Below, in pieces: positions 58,740 to 64,000 of a stretch of DNA of 64,000 bases. Numbering within the stretch: position 1 is the stretch's first letter; each line of letters opens with the position of its first letter. Origin of the DNA: Fen-1258 sp964449775. Its GTDB lineage: Bacteria > Bacteroidota > Ignavibacteria > Ignavibacteriales > Melioribacteraceae. Under the pieces are notes generated by a model. The model was not told the origin of the DNA. It saw only the letters and a program-made list of their open reading frames with translations, and searched no databases. The stretch covers positions 30,897 through 94,896 of the forward strand of contig CAYVBQ010000013.1 in the NCBI GenBank assembly GCA_964449775.1. Direction: 5' to 3'. A program made the translations under genes and the position numbers.

Positions 58740-61406
58740 ATGAAAAAACTTCTAACACTCGCACTATTTCTACTCATCGTTGGATCATCATACGCTCAGA
58801 AGTATGTTTTCCAACCATGTGACAATTCAGTTTCCAGCGGTTTCTGGGATCCGAGCGGTTTTTACAATAACCAGGGTTCAGCAGTCGCCAAAATGGATTT
58901 GTCTGATTACACAGCTGATAAAAAGGAGGGTACAGCATCATTAAAAGTTGATTACACTATCGGCGCTGGCGATCCATGGGGTGGTTTCACTGTTAGAACA
59001 ACGCCAAATCCATTGGCAAATTATGTTAATTTATCTACAGGCACATCTCTTACGTTTTGGTACAAGGTTGTAACTCCTGTAGTTGTTTCTAAACCCGGTT
59101 CAGTCCTTATGGAATTAAAGATGGGTGACGTAGATGATGCAGGTAAGCGTGATCTTTGGTACCGCGAAATGCCTATTGATCTGGCAGATGCTTCAGGTCA
59201 ATGGAAACAAGTTACGGTTGATTTTACAATTTTTAAAGCAGTGGGCGACAAAACAAAAGAATGGGTTATTCAACCTAATTATGGCGACGGCGACAATGAG
59301 ATTCAGCTTGATAAAATCAAGACATTCGAGTTGGCGTTAGTTTACATCGTAGCCGGCGGTCCGGTTGCTTCTCCAACTGCATCCGGTGTAATTCTTTTTG
59401 ACGGTTTTGCAGTTACAGGTGACCGTTATACACCGCCCATCCTCTCTTTTGTGAACATGGCTGCTCAGTTCGGTAAAGACGATATGGATTGGGCAGGTCC
59501 AGCAGGTAAAGGCGCAGTTGCTTTAACAAATGAAGCTACTGATAAAGTCGAAGGTACAACAGGTTCATTAAAATTTGATTATACATGTTTTGCTTCTCAG
59601 GATTGGGGCGGTTTTGTTGCATTCGATATTCCCGTAACAGCTCCGGCAAAATTTGTTGAGAGAACTTACTTATCATTATTTCTCAAAAATTTGAAAGCTG
59701 TAACTACAACTGTTCCCCAAAGAGCTATCATGAGAATTTTTCTGTTTGAAAACAGTGCTGGTCAAGATGAGCAATGGATTACAAAAATTCCTATCGATTT
59801 AACTAAAGTTTCAGATTGGACAAGATATGATTTGCCATTAAAACAATTAACATACAGCACTAATGGAGATCAGTATCCTCCTGTTGGCGGGTTTGGGCTA
59901 AATCCAAATGGCGCTAAAGGAGATCAAACTTTCAATCCAGATAAGATGACTAAAATTAGGATTGAAATTCTAGGTGTTGGTGTTGGACCGGATGCAGGTG
60001 TAAAAGGTGAAAAACTGATTGGAACGATGTTGTTTGGCGTAATGCAGCAATCAGGTTATCAAATTTTTGATATAGTAGCTCCATTAGCTCCAACAGTGAA
60101 TGTTGTTAAAGGTACTTATTCAAATCTTGTTACATGGAATGATCTTGCCGGTGAAACGACAGAAAAATATTATGTTTACGCAAGCTTATCTCCAATCACT
60201 AATATTAAGGCAACCGATGTTGAACTTATTGCATTTGATGTACCGAGAGGAACACAAGTAATTGAGCATCTTTTAAGAGTTCCAATTTCTGATAGAGATG
60301 TTAAATATTACTACGCTGTAAATGCAATTGATAAAGCAGGTAACATCGGTGCAGTTACAACTGCAGCCGGACCGACCAATAAGTCAAAAGGTATTCCTAC
60401 AATTGCTATTGGAACTCCAAATTTTAAAGCAGATGGAGATCTTAATGAATTCGTAGGAATTGCGACTCCATTTAAAATGTACCCGTCTAAAGGAACAGCA
60501 CATATTATGACTGGTTTTACTGTTACTAATGATGCTGATTGTTCTGCAGAGATGTATGTAGTAATGGATAAAGACTATTTGTATTTCGCTGCTAATGTTA
60601 CTGATGATATTGTTTTTAATGATATATCATACTTGAGTAAAGGTTACAGCTGGGCGCTTGACGCTGTTGATCTTGAAATTGGTCTTTACAATCAAGAAGC
60701 GAAACAACATACTGGATACAAACACGGTAAGACTCCTGATTATCATTTCAGATTTAATAAAGATAGAGCAAGAAGCGATCACTGGGAATCTGAAAAAGAT
60801 TCTTTGTTATTACCGGGCGTAAACTATTGGTGGGCGGAAAAATTCCCATCAGGGTATATTGTTGAGGCAAGACTTAAATTAACTGATGTTGCAAAATTAA
60901 GAAAAGTTCCTGCAGGCACTAAAGATTCAATCTATGTTAAAGAAGGTTATAAAATTCCATTTCAGTTGGTTGTTGGTGACAACGATGGAAAAAATTCAGC
61001 CGATTTAGGTAGTAACCGCGAAGGTCAAATCGGCTGGTCGCCATTTGATAATGATGCCGGGTGGCGTGATCCTTCTAAATGGATGTACACATGGCTTGGT
61101 AACACTGATGTAATTTCCACTGATGTAAAAGATGAACTACCTCTCCAATATTCATTAGATCAAAACTATCCAAATCCTTTCAACCCAACTACACAGATTA
61201 AATACTCTATTGCTAAAGCTGGTGTTGTAACTTTGAAAGTTTATGATATTCTTGGTCGGCAGGTTGCTGATTTGGTAGATAAATATCAAGAAGCAGGCAA
61301 ATATACAGTTGACTTTAACGCGTCACGTCTTGCATCAGGTGTTTACATCTACAGAATTGAGAGCAGTTCATTTACTAATGTTAAAAAGATGATGTTGATT
61401 AAGTAA
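58740..61406 (+). CDS. Secreted CBM9-like protein with T9SS sorting domain
   Basis: An 888-residue exported protein. Signal peptide ends SYAQ. Two similar ~200-residue carbohydrate-binding-like beta domains come first (DPWGGFTVRTTPNPLANYVN and QDWGGFVAFDIPVTAPAKFV mark equal positions), then a short fibronectin-like part (about 455-545), a CBM9-type domain (about 555-790; DYLYFAANVTDD, WALDAVDLEIGL) and a complete T9SS domain (NYPNPFNPTTQIKYSI to KKMMLIK). It probably binds glycan at the cell surface. AAGGAG precedes the ATG. Confidence 0.85.
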   Translation: MKKLLTLALFLLIVGSSYAQKYVFQPCDNSVSSGFWDPSGFYNNQGSAVAKMDLSDYTADKKEGTASLKVDYTIGAGDPWGGFTVRTTPNPLANYVNLSTGTSLTFWYKVVTPVVVSKPGSVLMELKMGDVDDAGKRDLWYREMPIDLADASGQWKQVTVDFTIFKAVGDKTKEWVIQPNYGDGDNEIQLDKIKTFELALVYIVAGGPVASPTASGVILFDGFAVTGDRYTPPILSFVNMAAQFGKDDMDWAGPAGKGAVALTNEATDKVEGTTGSLKFDYTCFASQDWGGFVAFDIPVTAPAKFVERTYLSLFLKNLKAVTTTVPQRAIMRIFLFENSAGQDEQWITKIPIDLTKVSDWTRYDLPLKQLTYSTNGDQYPPVGGFGLNPNGAKGDQTFNPDKMTKIRIEILGVGVGPDAGVKGEKLIGTMLFGVMQQSGYQIFDIVAPLAPTVNVVKGTYSNLVTWNDLAGETTEKYYVYASLSPITNIKATDVELIAFDVPRGTQVIEHLLRVPISDRDVKYYYAVNAIDKAGNIGAVTTAAGPTNKSKGIPTIAIGTPNFKADGDLNEFVGIATPFKMYPSKGTAHIMTGFTVTNDADCSAEMYVVMDKDYLYFAANVTDDIVFNDISYLSKGYSWALDAVDLEIGLYNQEAKQHTGYKHGKTPDYHFRFNKDRARSDHWESEKDSLLLPGVNYWWAEKFPSGYIVEARLKLTDVAKLRKVPAGTKDSIYVKEGYKIPFQLVVGDNDGKNSADLGSNREGQIGWSPFDNDAGWRDPSKWMYTWLGNTDVISTDVKDELPLQYSLDQNYPNPFNPTTQIKYSIAKAGVVTLKVYDILGRQVADLVDKYQEAGKYTVDFNASRLASGVYIYRIESSSFTNVKKMMLIK

Positions 61407-61420
61407 TCAAAATCAATTTA

Positions 61421-61456
61421 GGGGCACTGCAGAATCTGTGGTGCCCCTTTTGTTTC
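61421..61456 (+). terminator. Rho-independent terminator
   Basis: GGGGCAC pairs with GTGCCCC around TGCAGAATCTGTG, followed by TTTTGTTTC. It begins 14 bp after the stop. Confidence 0.85.
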
Positions 61457-62015
61457 TATTAAACACCTTAATAACGCAAGGTGTCATTCTGAACGGAACG
61501 AAGTGAAGTGAAGAATCTCAGAATCGAACAAAAAGAAATTTTTAGATTCTTCGCTTCGCTCAGAATGGGTATAATAGTCATTTTGTGTTGCTGTTTTAAC
61601 ATTGAATATTACTACAAAAACAATTTTAGTTGTTATACAGCTATCATAATTTATTCAACAACTTAAAAAGTATTGTAGTGTTTTTCTCAAGTTGTTTTTC
61701 CGCATTGCTTTTAACAGCATGTTATAAGGATGAAAGTCATCTTCATTATTTTAATGATTATATTTTGTGTGGTTGCATTAAAAAATTATATGTTATAAAA
61801 TAAAGACGCCACGAAAAAGCAAGGAGTAAAACTAAAAATTAAATGAAAGATAATTCAGAAACTCATTTGTTTTAAGTTTACTCCTTGTAATTATTTGTGA
61901 TATAATAGGTTACTGTAATTTTAGCAACACTTTTTGACTATTATACCCAGAATGACAAATCAAAATGTCTTTGCGTAAGGCGGGTCATTAACTAAAATTT
62001 TTCAAGGGATAGATT
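61457..62015. other. Gene-less stretch with a palindromic repeat
   Basis: 61484-61568 is a repeat with GTCATTCTGAACGGAACGAA on the left and TTCTTCGCTTCGCTCAGAAT on the right. From 61570 on, a GAATGGGTATAATAGTCATT piece is partly mirrored at about 61938 (ACTATTATACCCAGAATGAC). The ~330 bp between encode nothing clear. The TonB receptor promoter should lie near the right end. Confidence 0.6.
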
Positions 62016-64000
62016 ATGTGCAGGATTAATACAATGGAGAGAATCAAGTTGTCGAGAAGTGTATTACAACTGAGTCTTATATTGTTGTTGTTTGCTTCTT
62101 CATTTATTAATGCGGGTACGACTGGAAAACTTGCAGGTAAAGTGCTTGATTCTGAAGTCAAAGAGCCTGTGATTGGTGCAACTGTTCTTTTACAGGGCAC
62201 CAACTATGGCGCTGTAGCCGATTTAGAGGGATATTATTATATCAATAATATTTCCCCCGGTATTTATACGGTTGTTGTAACATCCATAGGTTATCACAAA
62301 GTTACAATTCAAAAAATTTCTATTAAGATCGATCAAACTACTCGTCTGGATGTTAACCTAACGTCCTCATCAATTTCTTTAGGCGAAATTGTAATACAGG
62401 CAAAGCAGCCGCTCGTTACAAAAGATCTCACTTCATCATCGGCTATCGTTTCTGCAGAAGAATTAAAATTGATGCCGGTTGAAAATCTGAATCAAGTGGT
62501 TAACCTCCAAGCCGGTGTTGTTAACGGGCATTTTAGAGGAGGACGTTCCGGTGAAGTTTCTTATCTAGTTGATGGTGTAACAGTGACGGATGTTTTCAAC
62601 GGCGGTATGTCGGTGGAAGTAGAGAACACTTCAATTCGCCAGATGGAAATTATCAGCGGTACATTTAATGCTGAGTATGGTCAAGCGATGGCTGGTATTG
62701 TCAATATCGTTACAAAAGACGGCGATTCAAAATACGAAGGTTCTGCTTCCGCATATGTGGGCAACTATTTTACAACCCACACAGACATTTTTCAAAATGT
62801 GAACAAGGCTAATCTGAATGGTCCAAGAGATTTGCAATTAACTTTGAGCGGACCCACACAAATTTTAAGCAATTTGACTTTCTTTCTTACAGGCAGATAT
62901 TATCGCGACGATGGTTATATGTATGGGCAAAGATATTATAATGTTTCAGATGATAGACCAACATTTCCCATAGCGGGAAATCAAACGTATTGGATTGATC
63001 ATGGTACGGGCGATAGCGCTTTTGTTCCCATGAATCCATACGATAAAAAATCGTTTAACGGAAAACTGTCTTATAATTTTAACAGATGGAAATTCAGTTA
63101 TAGTGCTTTTTGGGATGATAACTGGAGTAAAGGTTATAACCACGGATACAAATGGACACCCGATGCGATAAAAAATAATTATCGGACAAATACAATTCAT
63201 AGTTTCCAAATTTCTTGGTTACCATCTCAGAGTACCTATGCAACATTAAAGCTCTCATCGAACTATCATAAGTTCTGGGGCTATTTATATGAAGATGAAT
63301 ACGATCCTCGTTACGTTGAACCCAATCAGGGTTCGCCTATTACCGGGTATACTTTTAATCAAGGCGGTAATGAGACTGATAGATACAATAGATATACACA
63401 AACCTATATCGGACAGATTGCGTTGGAAGCGCAGCTGACGAAAGAGCACAAAGTTAAGATTGGTGCAGAGGCAAGACTTCATACGATCTCTAATAATTGG
63501 AAAACAATACGGAACATGACAGAAGGTCAGATAGACTCTACCGGTAATGCAATTTTTACTCTTGGTTATAGTAATCCTAATACAAAGTTTAATCAGAGTT
63601 ATATGAGATACCCTTACGAAATCTCTGCATACATTCAAGATAAGATGGAATATGATATAATGATTATCAATGCCGGCGTTAGATTCGATTATTTCAGTTC
63701 GAACACAGACTTACCGGCGGACATACGTAACCCGTTGAATAATCCAAATTTTGCAAATGCATTTCTAAAGAAAGATGCAGAATCTGAATATCAGATCAGT
63801 CCCCGTCTCGGTGTTTCATTCCCTATGTCTGACAAGGGAGCTATCCATTTTTCATACGGACACTTTTTCCAGATACCGAGTTTTGAAAACTTATATAGTA
63901 ATTATGCTTATATAATTGATCAGACTTCATCCCTTTCTTCAAGTGTTGGAAATCCGGAATTGAAATCGCAGAAAACAGTTAAGTATGAATTAGGATTGCA
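62016..64000 (+). CDS. TonB-dependent receptor, 3' end beyond the window
   Basis: About 661 residues are seen. Signal peptide (LSLILLLFASSFINAG), a CarboxypepD-type beta domain (GKLAGKVLDSEVKEPVIGAT, then GYYYINNISPGIYTVVVTSI), a plug domain (EIVIQAKQPLVTKDLTSSSA, RGGRSGEVSYLVDGVTVTDV, FNAEYGQAMAGIVNIVTKDG) and the start of the barrel. It lacks the SusC-type KDASATAIYG segment, so it is the ordinary outer-membrane receptor type. CAAGGGA lies 5-6 bp before the ATG at 62016; a second ATG at 62034 is also in frame. The substrate is not evident. Confidence 0.9.
   Translation, partial: MCRINTMERIKLSRSVLQLSLILLLFASSFINAGTTGKLAGKVLDSEVKEPVIGATVLLQGTNYGAVADLEGYYYINNISPGIYTVVVTSIGYHKVTIQKISIKIDQTTRLDVNLTSSSISLGEIVIQAKQPLVTKDLTSSSAIVSAEELKLMPVENLNQVVNLQAGVVNGHFRGGRSGEVSYLVDGVTVTDVFNGGMSVEVENTSIRQMEIISGTFNAEYGQAMAGIVNIVTKDGDSKYEGSASAYVGNYFTTHTDIFQNVNKANLNGPRDLQLTLSGPTQILSNLTFFLTGRYYRDDGYMYGQRYYNVSDDRPTFPIAGNQTYWIDHGTGDSAFVPMNPYDKKSFNGKLSYNFNRWKFSYSAFWDDNWSKGYNHGYKWTPDAIKNNYRTNTIHSFQISWLPSQSTYATLKLSSNYHKFWGYLYEDEYDPRYVEPNQGSPITGYTFNQGGNETDRYNRYTQTYIGQIALEAQLTKEHKVKIGAEARLHTISNNWKTIRNMTEGQIDSTGNAIFTLGYSNPNTKFNQSYMRYPYEISAYIQDKMEYDIMIINAGVRFDYFSSNTDLPADIRNPLNNPNFANAFLKKDAESEYQISPRLGVSFPMSDKGAIHFSYGHFFQIPSFENLYSNYAYIIDQTSSLSSSVGNPELKSQKTVKYELGL

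Overview
The window comes from an AT-rich member of the Bacteroidota/Chlorobiota/Ignavibacteriota group, most like an Ignavibacterium or Melioribacter relative. The signs are three secreted proteins with type IX secretion (T9SS) C-terminal sorting domains of the NYPNPFNP type, a SusC/SusD outer-membrane pair, an LptE-type lipoprotein, DUF3108 and DUF4249-like proteins, and weak or variable Shine-Dalgarno sites. It looks like a draft scaffold: there is a 100-N gap at 19554-19653. Assignment is by recognition only; no search was run.

Layout. Positions 1-5100 hold small toxin-antitoxin type genes (HicAB with an extra HicB, an MNT/HEPN pair, a DUF433/DUF5615 pair) around a cdsA operon. Positions 5100-15000, mostly minus strand, are housekeeping and envelope genes: DUF3108, a GT9 glycosyltransferase, alkyl-adenine glycosylase, a processive GT2, LptE, two regulatory or cell-wall proteins, miaB, and two short genes (GxxExxY and four-helix-bundle) that sit among dispersed repeats. 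Positions 15000-20700 are a repeat-rich accessory stretch with rpiA, a second HEPN/MNT pair, decayed antitoxin genes and the gap. Positions 20700-26825 encode one 2041-residue secreted surface protein. Positions 27000-36200 are mostly housekeeping genes (M28 peptidase, DUF255 protein, RRM protein, tRNA-Asp, phosphofructokinase, RNase HIII). Positions 36200-48000 form a carbohydrate-use locus: LacI regulator, SusC, SusD, SusE/F-like protein, GH13 amylase, GH16 glucanase. Positions 48200-61400 form a second one: a SurA-like foldase, a membrane-anchored sugar-binding protein, a histidine kinase and a sigma-54 response regulator in one operon, followed by a GH2 enzyme, an SSS symporter and a CBM9-like T9SS protein. 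A TonB receptor runs off the right edge.

Two things stand out. First, short dispersed repeats enter coding sequence in many places: a ~27-bp element lies inside four unrelated genes (GT9, alkyl-adenine glycosylase, miaB, RNase HIII); rpiA carries two internal repeat-derived insertions and a repeat-derived tail; a palindrome and a heptamer tract lie inside the sorting domain of the GH2 enzyme, where the heptamer count sets whether the domain is read in frame; and a palindromic repeat encodes the signal-peptide core of the DUF3108 protein. Second, a family of ~100-145 bp MITE-like elements shares terminal inverted repeats and shows 4-bp target duplications, but carries different cores. One copy has cleanly split a DUF2281 gene.

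The best candidate for an unusual functional system is the 48199-54338 operon, where an ABC-type sugar-binding protein with no permease or ATPase nearby sits directly beside a histidine kinase and an NtrC-type regulator, next to sugar hydrolase and symporter genes. This suggests a three-part sugar sensor. Several genes also appear broken by a single missing A in a poly-A run (DUF4258, DUF4249-like, left-edge gene), which could be real decay or sequencing error.
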